A stretch of DNA of 64,000 nucleotides from the NCBI RefSeq assembly GCF_902832885.1, contig NZ_CADFDK010000002.1, forward strand, positions 310,001 through 374,000, in the 5' to 3' direction. The notes under the pieces are model-generated. The model ran no database searches. It worked only from the letters and a program-made list of their open reading frames with translations, and was not told where the DNA came from. This DNA comes from Burkholderia seminalis DSM 23518. GTDB taxonomy: Bacteria; Pseudomonadota; Gammaproteobacteria; Burkholderiales; Burkholderiaceae. Positions 52,399-60,690 of this stretch are shown here, one piece after another. Position 1 is the first letter of the stretch. Each line of letters begins with the position of its first letter. A program made the position numbers and the translations under genes.

Positions 52399-53849
52399 CG
52401 CGCTGCATCTCCTTGGAGGCGCCACACATGCAGTGCGGCATACGCGCGCCACGGCGCCCAGCGCGCCGCATGCGGCGCGGATGATGGCAGGGTCGCGCGT
52501 TCGTTGCGGGCGGGAAGCCACGTATCGTCCGCGGGGAACGCATTCGGCCAGGCCATCGCACGCATCGCGACGTACTGCACCGCGCGTTCGTCGAAGCCGG
52601 GCATCGCGCGCAACGCGGCGAGCGTCGCGTCGAGCGGCGCCATCGGTTCGAGCGCGAGTGTGCCGTCGTCGACCGCGCGCGCGAGCGACACGATGGCGCG
52701 CGCCGTCTCGCGCGGGATGCCGATCGTTTCGAGGGCCGCAGGCGGCAGGGCGGCCAGCGTCGCGGCGCACGGCAGCGCATGCGCGAGGCCCGGCGGCGCA
52801 CCTTCGACCGACGCGCCGAAACGTTCTGCGAGGCGTGCCGGCACGGGCGTACCCGTACACGCATCCGCCGCCGCAAGCTGCTCGCCCGCGATCGCGCGGA
52901 TCGCGATCTCGAGGCCGTCGAACGCGCCGGGCACGCGCAGGCCCGGCGAGCCGCGCGCGAGATCGCCGAGATGCGCGTCGATCACGTCGGGCCGGCTGTC
53001 GAGATCGAACAGCCGCCGCACGCGCGCGAGCACGGCCGGAACGACCGGCGTCAGCGCGGGCGACACGGTGACGGCCAGCGCGAAGCGCTGCGGCACGTGT
53101 GCGACGGACAGCCAGCCCGTCACGCGGCCGCCGTCGTTCCGGTTCGGCATGGCGACGGCGCGCGCATAACCGCGTGCATCGATCCGCTCGACGCCGTCGA
53201 TCTGCCGCTGGGCGAGAAAACGCATCAGCTCGTCCCACGCGAACGGCGGCCGGTACGGCAGCGGGAACGTCATGTCGCCGGCGGCGGCACCGGCGCCCTT
53301 GCGCAGCCGCAGCGGGTTGAGGCCGTAGCGTTGGCGGAACAGGTCGTTGAAGCGTCGCACGCTGCCGAATCCGGCCGTCGACGCGACGACGGCCAGCGGC
53401 AGCGCGGTGTCGGTCAGCAGCCGCTTGGCCATCAGCAGGCGGTGCGTCTGCGCGAACTCGACCGGCGACACGCCGAACTGCGCGCCGAAGATCCGTCGCA
53501 GATGCCGCTCGGTCACGCCGACGCGCTGCGCGAGCGCGTCGACGCCGTGCGCATTCAGGAAACCGTCCTCGATCAGCGTCGCGGCCGCGTCGGCGAGATT
53601 GCCGGACAGGTCGAGCAGCCCGTGGCCGGGCGCGAGCTCGGGGCGGCAGCGCATGCAGGGCCGGAACCCGGCTTTCTCGGCCGCGGCGGCGGTCGGGTAG
53701 TAGCTGCAGTTCCGCGCCTTCGGCGGCTTGACCGGGCAGACGGGGCGGCAGTACACCCCGGTCGTCGCCACGCCGACGAAGAACCAGCCGTCGAAGCGGC
53801 GGTTCCGCGCAAGCAGGGCGTCGTAGCAGGTATCGGGATCGAGGCGCAT
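52395..53849 (-). CDS. ada-alkA: Ada/AlkA bifunctional methylation-damage regulator and 3-methyladenine glycosylase
   Basis: A 484-residue fusion. The N-terminal Ada zinc domain has Cys34, Cys38, Cys65 and Cys68 (GVYCRPVCP, CMRCRP); one Cys accepts the methyl of phosphotriesters and switches on DNA binding. An AraC-type HTH (VDALAQRVGVTERHLRRIFG) follows at residues 85-180, then an AlkA N-domain and HhH-GPD glycosylase domain with LRAMPGFDERAVQYVAMRAM and catalytic Asp. It probably activates its own operon, including ogt, after methylation damage. Confidence 0.94.
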   Translation of the reverse strand: MRLDPDTCYDALLARNRRFDGWFFVGVATTGVYCRPVCPVKPPKARNCSYYPTAAAAEKAGFRPCMRCRPELAPGHGLLDLSGNLADAAATLIEDGFLNAHGVDALAQRVGVTERHLRRIFGAQFGVSPVEFAQTHRLLMAKRLLTDTALPLAVVASTAGFGSVRRFNDLFRQRYGLNPLRLRKGAGAAAGDMTFPLPYRPPFAWDELMRFLAQRQIDGVERIDARGYARAVAMPNRNDGGRVTGWLSVAHVPQRFALAVTVSPALTPVVPAVLARVRRLFDLDSRPDVIDAHLGDLARGSPGLRVPGAFDGLEIAIRAIAGEQLAAADACTGTPVPARLAERFGASVEGAPPGLAHALPCAATLAALPPAALETIGIPRETARAIVSLARAVDDGTLALEPMAPLDATLAALRAMPGFDERAVQYVAMRAMAWPNAFPADDTWLPARNERATLPSSAPHAARWAPWRAYAALHVWRLQGDAAR

Positions 53850-54024
53850 GGGGCGACTGTAACCCATCTCCGTGCCGCATTCTGGCTGGAATCGGACATG
53901 TGTATCGGCGGCCGCCCTTCTGCGCGCGCGTCGGGAAAATCCGGGAAAAACGGTTAATGCCACGCTGCGAAACAGTCGTCTCTTTTGCCGCGATCAATTT
54001 GAGATGACTCATCGAAATCCCCGA
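53850..54024. other. divergent spacer, ada-alkA / uronate MFS
   Basis: It should hold the ada-alkA promoter. I see no gene or clear palindrome in it. Confidence 0.35.
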
Positions 54025-54054
54025 CTGACAGGGCGCCGGCAGACGCCCTATCCT
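54025..54054 (+). promoter_or_regulatory. promoter of the hexuronate MFS gene
   Basis: CTGACA (54025-54030), 18-bp spacer, TATCCT (54049-54054), with the LacI-type operator starting 3 bp downstream. The same layout occurs ahead of udh. Confidence 0.45.
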
Positions 54055-54056
54055 TT

Positions 54057-54070
54057 GAAAAACGTTTTCC
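54057..54070. promoter_or_regulatory. LacI-family operator, copy 1
   Basis: GAAAAACGTTTTCC, 13 of 14 bases identical to the operator ahead of udh (56684-56697), placed where RNA polymerase would start. Confidence 0.7.
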
Positions 54071-54184
54071 AGACTGATTGGCGAAAGGGCCCGCGCGTCA
54101 GCGCGGGCCGTCCGCCCCGGCGCCGGTCGCCGGTCAACGAACCCAGTGCGGCGCGACGGGCGCGGCCGCGCATCGGAGACATTC

Positions 54185-55477
54185 ATGCAATCTGCCGTCG
54201 TCGGCGCCGTGCGCGCAGCCGCCAGCCGCTACCGCTGGACCGTCTGTGCGCTGCTGTTCTTCGCGACCGTGATCAACTACATGGACCGGCAGATCCTCGG
54301 GCTGCTCGCGCCGATGCTCCAGCACGACATCGGCTGGAGCCAGGTGCAGTACGGCCGGATCGTGATGGCGTTTTCCGCGTTCTATGCGCTCGGCCTGCTC
54401 GGTTTCGGGCGGATCGTCGACTGGCTCGGCACGCGCGTGTCGTACGCGGTGGCGATGCTGGTGTGGAGCATCGCCGCGATGCTGCACGCGGCGGTCGGCT
54501 CGGTGACGGGCTTCGCGTTCGTGCGCGCGCTGCTCGGGATCGGCGAGGGCGGCAATTTCCCGGCCGCGATCAAGACGACGGCCGAATGGTTCCCGCGCCG
54601 CGAACGCGCGCTCGCCACCGGCATCTTCAACTCGGGCGCGAACATCGGCGCCGTGTTCGCGCCGGCGATCATCCCCGCGATCGCGGTGGCGTACGGCTGG
54701 CGCGCGGCGTTCGTGATCATCGGCGCGATCGGCATCGTGTGGCTCGCGGTGTGGCTCGTGCTCTATCGGCAGGCCGACACGCGCGCACTCGCCGCGGAAT
54801 ACGACGAACCGCGCGACGAAGCCGAGGCGCTCGACGCGGCGAACGCGGATGCCGGCGCGCCGCGCTGGGGCGAACTGATCCGCAAGCGCGAGACGTGGGC
54901 GTTCCTGATCGGCAAGTTCCTGACCGATCCGGTGTGGTGGTTCTACCTGTTCTGGCTGCCGAAGTGGCTCAACGAATCGCGCGGGATGGACATGCAGCAC
55001 ATCGGCCTGCCGCTCGTGTGCATCTACGCGCTGACGACGGTCGGCAGCATCGGCGGCGGCTGGCTGTCGTCGATGCTGCTGCGCGCGGGCTGGAGCGTGA
55101 ACGGCGCGCGCAAGACGGCGATGCTGATCTGCGCATGCTGCGTGCTGCCGATCGCGTTCGTGTCGCAGGTGCAGAGCCTGTGGGTCGCGGTGCTGATCGT
55201 CGGCCTAGCCGCCGCCGCGCATCAGGGCTGGTCGGCGAACTTGTTCACGACCGCGTCCGACCTGTTCCCGCGCCGTGCGGTCGCGTCGGTGGTCGGCATC
55301 GGCGGGATGGCCGGTTCGATCGGCGGTGTGCTGTTCTCGGAAGTGATCGGCCAGGTGCTGCAGCGCACGGGCCACTACTGGGTGCTGTTCGCGATCGGCG
55401 CGTCGGCCTACCTGATCGCGCTGGCCGTGATGCACGTGCTGACGCCGAAGATGAAGCCCGCGAAGCTCGATGCGTGA
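54185..55477 (+). CDS. MFS hexuronate-type transporter (ExuT-like)
   Basis: A 430-residue permease with 12 helices. FFATVINYMDRQILGLLAPM (TM1), RIVDWLGTRVSYAVAM and GIGEGGNFPAAIKTTAEWFP are signatures of the hexuronate/glucarate branch of the ACS family. Beside uronate dehydrogenase and a LacI regulator it should import galacturonate or glucuronate. GGAGA at 54175-54179 fixes the start. Confidence 0.88.
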   Translation: MQSAVVGAVRAAASRYRWTVCALLFFATVINYMDRQILGLLAPMLQHDIGWSQVQYGRIVMAFSAFYALGLLGFGRIVDWLGTRVSYAVAMLVWSIAAMLHAAVGSVTGFAFVRALLGIGEGGNFPAAIKTTAEWFPRRERALATGIFNSGANIGAVFAPAIIPAIAVAYGWRAAFVIIGAIGIVWLAVWLVLYRQADTRALAAEYDEPRDEAEALDAANADAGAPRWGELIRKRETWAFLIGKFLTDPVWWFYLFWLPKWLNESRGMDMQHIGLPLVCIYALTTVGSIGGGWLSSMLLRAGWSVNGARKTAMLICACCVLPIAFVSQVQSLWVAVLIVGLAAAAHQGWSANLFTTASDLFPRRAVASVVGIGGMAGSIGGVLFSEVIGQVLQRTGHYWVLFAIGASAYLIALAVMHVLTPKMKPAKLDA

Positions 55478-55496
55478 TCGCGTGCCGGCAAACGAA

Positions 55497-55522
55497 CGCG
55501 CCGCCCGAGGGCGGCGCGTTTT
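55497..55522 (+). terminator. rho-independent terminator after the MFS gene
   Basis: CGCGCCGCCC and GGGCGGCGCG pair across a tiny loop, followed by TTTTCGTT. It lies between two convergent genes and can also serve the LacI gene. Confidence 0.75.
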
Positions 55523-55549
55523 CGTTCGGCGTGCGGGGCGGGCGCGCGG

Positions 55550-56542
55550 TCAGCCGGCCGGCGCCGTCGACGCCCGCATGATCAGCCGCGGCTCGAACGT
55601 CGAATAGCTCGCGTCGGTGCGCCCCGCGAGCGCGTCGATCAGCTTCTGCATCGCGAGCTCGCCCATGTTCTCGCTCTGGATGTCGACGGTCGTCAGCGCG
55701 GGCGCCGCGTATTCGCCGTACGGCACGTTGTCGATGCCGGCGACGGACACGTCCTGCGGCAGCCGGAAGCCGAGCGACGCGGCTTCCTTCATGAAGCCGA
55801 GCGCAATCAGGTCGTTGTAGCAGATCACCGCTTGCGGGCGTTGCGGCCCGAGCATCACGCGCGAGCACGCGCGTTCGCCGGCCTCGGCGGTCGGTGCGTG
55901 CGCGTCGTGTACGTCGAGCGTGAGCCCCGCTTCGGCGAGGCAATCGCGTGTGCCCTGGATCCGCTCGTCGTTCACGCGCGCGCTGCCGAAGCCGAGATAC
56001 GCGATGCGCGTGTGGCCGAGATTGAGCAGGTGACGCGCGAGCATGTAGGTCGACAGCCGGTTGTCGATGCCGACGCTCGGAATCGGCAGGCCGGGGCTGC
56101 GCCGCAGCAGCACGAGCGGCTTGTTGAGGTCGAGCATCCAGCCGGCTTCCTCGTCGGGCATCCGCGTGCTGACGATCAGCCCGTCGACGCGCTGCGCGAG
56201 CGCTTCGATCAGCGAGCGTTCGCGTGCCTGGTTCTCTTCGGTGTCGACGAGCAGCAGCGTGTAGTCGTGCTGCAGCGCGACGCGGTTCGCGCCTTTCACC
56301 ACGTTCGTGAAGTGCGGGTTGCTGATGTCGAGGATCACGAGGCCGATCGTGCGGGTGCGGCCGGTGATCATCGAACGCGCGAGCGGGTTCGAACGGTAGC
56401 CGAGCCGCTCGATGGCCTCCTTGAGCCGCGCCTCGACGGTCGGCGAGAAGCGCTGCGTGCCGTTCACGTACTTCGATACCGTCGCGACCGACACGCCGGC
56501 TTCCGCAGCCACGTCGCGGATCGTCGGGGAAACTTTTTTCAT
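55550..56542 (-). CDS. LacI-family repressor of the uronate locus
   Basis: A 330-residue repressor. The HTH is TIRDVAAEAGVSVATVSKYV, the hinge SNPLARSMITGRT, and a periplasmic-binding-protein-fold core follows. It lies between the two genes it presumably controls, each with a GAAAACGTTTTC-type operator. A weaker GTAACGTTTTCGTT just before its own start may allow autoregulation. The inducer is probably a uronate or its lactone. Confidence 0.92.
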   Translation of the reverse strand: MKKVSPTIRDVAAEAGVSVATVSKYVNGTQRFSPTVEARLKEAIERLGYRSNPLARSMITGRTRTIGLVILDISNPHFTNVVKGANRVALQHDYTLLLVDTEENQARERSLIEALAQRVDGLIVSTRMPDEEAGWMLDLNKPLVLLRRSPGLPIPSVGIDNRLSTYMLARHLLNLGHTRIAYLGFGSARVNDERIQGTRDCLAEAGLTLDVHDAHAPTAEAGERACSRVMLGPQRPQAVICYNDLIALGFMKEAASLGFRLPQDVSVAGIDNVPYGEYAAPALTTVDIQSENMGELAMQKLIDALAGRTDASYSTFEPRLIMRASTAPAG

Positions 56543-56652
56543 CGGAAGGGTAACGTTTTCGTTCGATAACGCCGGATTGTGGCAGAAAAAGCCGGGCTGC
56601 GGCCACCGGCCGATATCGGGAAAGTGCGGATGGCTGCGAACAGGTTCGGCCA

Positions 56653-56682
56653 TTGACGTTCGGCCGCGCCCCCGCGTATAGT
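56653..56682 (+). promoter_or_regulatory. promoter of udh
   Basis: TTGACG (56653-56658), 18-bp spacer, TATAGT (56677-56682), with the operator starting 2 bp downstream. Confidence 0.55.
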
Positions 56683-56683
56683 T

Positions 56684-56697
56684 GGAAAACGTTTTCC
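56684..56697. promoter_or_regulatory. LacI-family operator, copy 2
   Basis: GGAAAACGTTTTCC is a perfect 14-bp palindrome with the central CG of LacI/GalR sites, overlapping the expected start of transcription of udh. Confidence 0.75.
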
Positions 56698-56732
56698 GAT
56701 TTTGGTCAGATTGTCAGATTCAAGGAGATTCG

Positions 56733-57569
56733 ATGAACGCCTCATCCACCGCCGCGCGCAAACCGTTCGGGCGCCTGCTGCTGACGGGCGCGGCCGGCAA
56801 CCTCGGCCGCCAGTTGCGCGGCGCGCTCGCCGACTGGGCCGACGTCGTGCGCGTCAGCGACATCGCGGCGCTGGACGACGCGGCCGCGCATGAAGAAATC
56901 CGCGTGGTCGATCTGGCCGACCGTCCGGCCGTGATGCAGCTCGTCGAGGGCGTGGACGCGATCGTCCATCTCGGCGGCATTTCGGTCGATGCGCCGTTCG
57001 ACGATCTGGTCGACGCGAACATCACCGGCACGTACAACCTGTACGAGGCCGCGCGCAAGCATGGCGTGAAGCGCGTCGTGTTCGCGAGCTCGAACCATGC
57101 GATCGGCTTCCACCCGGTCACCGAAGTGCTCGACGCCGATTCACCGCTGCGCCCCGACAGCCTGTACGGCGTGACGAAGTGCTTCGGCGAATCGCTGTCG
57201 CGCTACTACTTCGACCGCTTCGGGATCGAGACGGTGTGCCTGCGGATCGGCTCGTCGTTCGAAGTGCCGAAGAATCCGCGCATGCTCGTCACGTTCCTCA
57301 GCTATCGCGACTTCATCGAGCTCGTGCGCTGCTCGCTGCTGACGAACCGCGTCGGGCACGCGATCGTCTACGGCGCGTCGGACAACCCGGTGAAGTGGTG
57401 GGACAACACGAAGGCCGGCTTCCTCGGCTTCCGCCCGCGCGACAGCTCCGAGCAGTTCGCGGGCCTGTTCCCGGTGACGGCGCCGAGCGCCGAGTACGAC
57501 GATCCCGCGCAGCGGTTCCAGGGCGGCGGCTTCGTCGTCGGCGAGCCGATGGAGCGAAAGGCGTCGTAA
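56733..57569 (+). CDS. udh: uronate dehydrogenase
   Basis: A 278-residue short-chain dehydrogenase. Nucleotide loop TGAAGNLG (18-25); catalytic Tyr145 and Lys149 in DSLYGVTKCFGE; Ser in FASSNHAIG; the C-terminal part has FRPRDSSEQFAG as in bacterial Udh. It oxidises galacturonate or glucuronate with NAD+ to the aldarolactone, leading to glucarate/galactarate catabolism. AAGGAGA precedes the ATG. Confidence 0.92.
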   Translation: MNASSTAARKPFGRLLLTGAAGNLGRQLRGALADWADVVRVSDIAALDDAAAHEEIRVVDLADRPAVMQLVEGVDAIVHLGGISVDAPFDDLVDANITGTYNLYEAARKHGVKRVVFASSNHAIGFHPVTEVLDADSPLRPDSLYGVTKCFGESLSRYYFDRFGIETVCLRIGSSFEVPKNPRMLVTFLSYRDFIELVRCSLLTNRVGHAIVYGASDNPVKWWDNTKAGFLGFRPRDSSEQFAGLFPVTAPSAEYDDPAQRFQGGGFVVGEPMERKAS

Positions 57570-57597
57570 GCGTTGCCGGCATCGCCGGCGTCCTGAT

Positions 57598-57918
57598 TCA
57601 GCGCAGGATGTCGGTCGCCTTGTGCCGCTCGTCGACCCCGTCGATCAGGATCAGCGGGCCGCTCGCGTGTCGTGCGCGCAGCGGCTGGATCCGCCGGTAC
57701 GCATCCGATTCGTACCAGGCGCGCGCCGTGTCGAGATCGGGAAACGCGATCGCGATCAGGTCGCCGCGCCACACGCCTTCGCGCACCTCCGGCCGCGCGC
57801 CGTGAATCACGAAATGGCCGTCGTACGGCGCGAGCGTGCCGTCGATGCGTTCGAGGTAGCCGACGATGTCGTCGCACATCTCGACGTCGTGCAGGTGGGC
57901 GATGGCGTAGGCGGTCAT
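57598..57918 (-). CDS. DUF1330-type small protein
   Basis: A 106-residue ferredoxin-like (dimeric alpha-beta barrel) protein: YAIAHLHDVEMCDDIVGYLE, GHFVIHGARPEVREG and IAFPDLDTARAWYESDAYR, the DUF1330 pattern. No known reaction. GGGAG 7 bases ahead supports ATG 57918. It is convergent with udh. Confidence 0.82.
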   Translation of the reverse strand: MTAYAIAHLHDVEMCDDIVGYLERIDGTLAPYDGHFVIHGARPEVREGVWRGDLIAIAFPDLDTARAWYESDAYRRIQPLRARHASGPLILIDGVDERHKATDILR

Positions 57919-58047
57919 GGCGGGCTCCCGGTCGTTGCGGTTCGTGAGTCGATGGCGCCATGATCGCGGCGCGGGCGACGCGCGTCGATTACCTGCGACG
58001 TAAGCCAATCCTCACGGCGGCGCCCGTGTCGCCGCCAGCCGACGCCG

Positions 58048-58746
58048 TCAAGGCTGGCGGCAAGCCGGATCGGTATCGCGCCGCTCGGCGGAAGCGCACC
58101 AGTCGTTCGGCCGCCAGGCTTCGAAGGCGACGGCCTTCGCCGCATTGGCGCGCGTGACACGCACCGGGTCGGCCTTCAGCGCATCGCCGTCGGCGTCCGC
58201 GTCGAATCGCCAGTTCCGGAACACTTCGCGATGGAACACCCACGTGCGGTACGCCGCGTCGTAGCGGAACGTCACGCGGTCGCGCCAGTGGCTATGGCCC
58301 GCGAATACGCCTTGTTCGACGGTGAACGTGCGCGGCTCGACCGTGAGCGCATGCTCGGCGACGCCGTCGAGATACGGGTCGCCCATGCCGCCTTCTTCGG
58401 CTTTCATGATCACGGTGTCGTTGCGCGCCGCGAGCCGGTATCGTCCGTCGTTGCCCTGCACGAAGATCAGCAGCGGGCGTGGCGACGGCGTATGGGTTGT
58501 TGAATCGCCGGGCCGATGCGCGACGACGACGTAACCGCTGCGCGTGCCGTCGGTCAGGGGCCCCGAAGCGGCATCCAGCGCTTCGTAGCCGGCCGGCAGC
58601 TGCGCGACGATGTCGGCCGGCAGTGCCGACGTGTCCGGGCAACGGATCGACGCATGCGTGTCGTCGCACGTCGACGCGCAGGCACTGCCGATGCCGAAAC
58701 TCAGCAGCGCGGCGACGAGCCATCCTCTGATACGGGGGAGCGTCAT
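58048..58746 (-). CDS. secreted protein of unknown function
   Basis: A 232-residue product: signal peptide ending GSACAST, then two Cys pairs (CDDTHASIRCPD near the start, WCASAERRDTDPACRQ at the end) that could form disulfides. The middle contains RPLLIFVQGNDGRYRLAARN and HSHWRDRVTFRYDAAYRTWV, which resembles FG-GAP-like envelope proteins in style, but no family is recognised. Confidence 0.65.
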   Translation of the reverse strand: MTLPRIRGWLVAALLSFGIGSACASTCDDTHASIRCPDTSALPADIVAQLPAGYEALDAASGPLTDGTRSGYVVVAHRPGDSTTHTPSPRPLLIFVQGNDGRYRLAARNDTVIMKAEEGGMGDPYLDGVAEHALTVEPRTFTVEQGVFAGHSHWRDRVTFRYDAAYRTWVFHREVFRNWRFDADADGDALKADPVRVTRANAAKAVAFEAWRPNDWCASAERRDTDPACRQP

Positions 58747-58843
58747 GCGGATAGGGTCATGAGGTTGCGCGGCGCACGGCGACGCGCTTGCGTCGACGCG
58801 TCTCGCCACGGTGCGGGTTGATCGAACGGGGAGGTGGAGTCGG

Positions 58844-59302
58844 TCATGCCCGCTTGCGCGCCGGCCGTACCACGGGTGCGGGCTCCAGCGGCTGGCTGGC
58901 CTGCTCGCAAAGCCGGTCGAGCATTCGTTGCGCGGCGCCCGCGCAATCCTCGCCTGCCGGCTTGTTCTCGATTTCGTCGATCAGCGCTTCCAGCTGCTGC
59001 CGGTTCTGCGCGAGCCGCTGTTCGAGCAGCGCGATTTCGTCGACCTTGTGCCGCAGCGCGACAAGGAGCTCGTCGCGCGGCCATGCGCCGAGATCGGGCG
59101 GCAGCACCGCGCGGATTTCGTCAAGCGCGAAGCCCGCGCGCTGCGCGCGGTCGATGATCGCGAGCCGCGTCAGCGCTTCCGCCCCGTATTCCCGATAGCC
59201 GTTCGCCTGGCGGCGGGCCGGTTCGAGCAGCCCGCTCGCCTCGTAGAAGCGGATGCGCGACGCCGCGAGGCCGCTCGCCTTCGCCAGTTCGCCGATTTTC
59301 AT
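58844..59302 (-). CDS. MerR-family transcriptional regulator
   Basis: A 152-residue regulator: MKIGELAKASGLAASRIRFY (HTH), NGYREYGAEALTRLAIIDRA, a dimerisation coiled coil (LLEQRLAQNRQQLEALIDEI), and a short C-terminus with two Cys (EDCAG, DRLCEQ) that might sense a thiol-reactive or redox signal. It is divergent from an Old Yellow Enzyme gene across a 19-bp-spacer promoter, so it likely activates that gene. GGAG 6 bases ahead of the ATG. Confidence 0.92.
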   Translation of the reverse strand: MKIGELAKASGLAASRIRFYEASGLLEPARRQANGYREYGAEALTRLAIIDRAQRAGFALDEIRAVLPPDLGAWPRDELLVALRHKVDEIALLEQRLAQNRQQLEALIDEIENKPAGEDCAGAAQRMLDRLCEQASQPLEPAPVVRPARKRA

Positions 59303-59320
59303 GGTGTGCTCCAAAAGGGC

Positions 59321-59351
59321 TTGACCTTAAAGTTGACTTTAAAGTTATCGT
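59321..59351 (+). promoter_or_regulatory. MerR-type promoter with 19-bp spacer and operator
   Basis: TTGACC (59321-59326), 19-bp spacer, TATCGT (59346-59351). The spacer carries the palindrome CTTTAAAG-like CTTAAAGTTGACTTTAAAG. Overlong spacers with a central palindrome are the mark of MerR-activated promoters. Confidence 0.75.
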
Positions 59352-59379
59352 TGGGCATCGTCAATCGAGGATGTCCACC

Positions 59380-60624
59380 ATGAATCTGTTTGCGCCGCTG
59401 ACACTGCCCAACGGGGCGGTGATTCCGAACCGTCTGGCCAAGGCCGCGATGGAAGAGAACATGGCCGATGCGGACCACGCCCCGTCCGACGCGTTGCTGC
59501 GCCTGTACCAGGCATGGGCCGACGGTCAGGTGGGCCTGATCCTGACCGGCAACGTGATGGTGGACGGCCGCGCGATGACGGGACCGAACGGCGTCGTGCT
59601 CGAAAGCGACGTGCATCTCGACCGCTTCCGGCGCTGGGCGCGGATCGCGCGCTCGGGCGGCGCGCACGTGTGGATGCAGATCAATCACCCGGGGCGCCAG
59701 ATGCAGGCGGCGCTCGGCCAGACGACGCTCGCGCCGTCGGCCGTGCCGCTCGCGCTCGGCGCGCTGTCGAAGCAGTTCCCGGTGCCGAAGGCAATGACGG
59801 AAGCCGATATCCGCGACGTGCAGCAGCGCTTCGTGCGCGCCGCGCAGCTCGCGGAGCAAAGCGGCTTCACCGGCGTGCAGGTTCACGCGGCGCACGGTTA
59901 TCTGCTCAGCCAGTTCCTGTCGCCGCTGACGAACCGCCGGCAGGACCAGTGGGGCGGCAGCATCGAGAATCGCGCGCGCCTGCTGCTCGATATCGTGAAG
60001 GCCGTGCGTGCGGCGGTGTCGCCGGCATTCGTCGTCGCGGTGAAGCTGAACTCGGCCGATTTCCAGCGTGGCGGTTTCAGTGCGGACGACGCGAAGCGCG
60101 TGGTCGAGCTGCTGAACCCGCTCGACGTCGATCTCGTCGAGTTGTCGGGCGGCAGCTATGAAGTGCCGGCGATGCAGGGCGAGGCACGCGACGGGCGCAC
60201 GCTGGCGCGCGAAGCGTATTTCCTCGAATTCGCGCGCGACATCGCGGCCGTCGCGCGGATGCCGCTGATGGTCACGGGCGGCATCCGGCGTCGTGCGGTG
60301 GCCGAGCAGGTGGTGAACAGCGGCGTCGCGATGGTCGGCATCGCGACCGCGCTGTCGATCGACCCGAACCTGCCGCGCGACTGGCGCGCGGGCAAGGACA
60401 GCGCGCCGGCGCTGCAGCCGATCCGCTGGAAGAACAAGGCGCTGGGCGCGCTGGCCAACATGGCCGTCGTCAAGTTCCAGCTCACGCGGCTCAGCGAAGG
60501 CCGCCGCACGCACCCGCAGGTGTCGCCACTGCGCGCGCTGGTGCGGCAGCAACTGGCCGCGCAGTGCCAGACGCGACGGTACCGGAAGTGGATGGCCGGG
60601 CGTGCGGCGGGCACGCGGGCGTGA
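59380..60624 (+). CDS. NADH:flavin oxidoreductase, Old Yellow Enzyme family
   Basis: A 414-residue FMN-binding TIM barrel. MNLFAPLTLPNGAVIPNRLA is the family start; QINHPGRQMQ, HAAHGYLLSQFLSPLTNRRQ (catalytic His pair region), GGSIENRARLL and MVTGGIRRR (FMN phosphate) follow. No C-terminal FeS domain. OYEs reduce activated alkenes, nitro compounds and quinones. Activation by the adjacent MerR regulator suggests a role against an electrophile. ATG 59380 is preferred over 59371 because GAGG (59367-59370) is too close to the latter. Confidence 0.92.
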   Translation: MNLFAPLTLPNGAVIPNRLAKAAMEENMADADHAPSDALLRLYQAWADGQVGLILTGNVMVDGRAMTGPNGVVLESDVHLDRFRRWARIARSGGAHVWMQINHPGRQMQAALGQTTLAPSAVPLALGALSKQFPVPKAMTEADIRDVQQRFVRAAQLAEQSGFTGVQVHAAHGYLLSQFLSPLTNRRQDQWGGSIENRARLLLDIVKAVRAAVSPAFVVAVKLNSADFQRGGFSADDAKRVVELLNPLDVDLVELSGGSYEVPAMQGEARDGRTLAREAYFLEFARDIAAVARMPLMVTGGIRRRAVAEQVVNSGVAMVGIATALSIDPNLPRDWRAGKDSAPALQPIRWKNKALGALANMAVVKFQLTRLSEGRRTHPQVSPLRALVRQQLAAQCQTRRYRKWMAGRAAGTRA

Positions 60625-60690
60625 ACGGCGCGCGGGTGCCCGCCGCGGCGCTGCCGGAGACCGGCCGGCCGCGTCGCCGCGCATGCCCCG

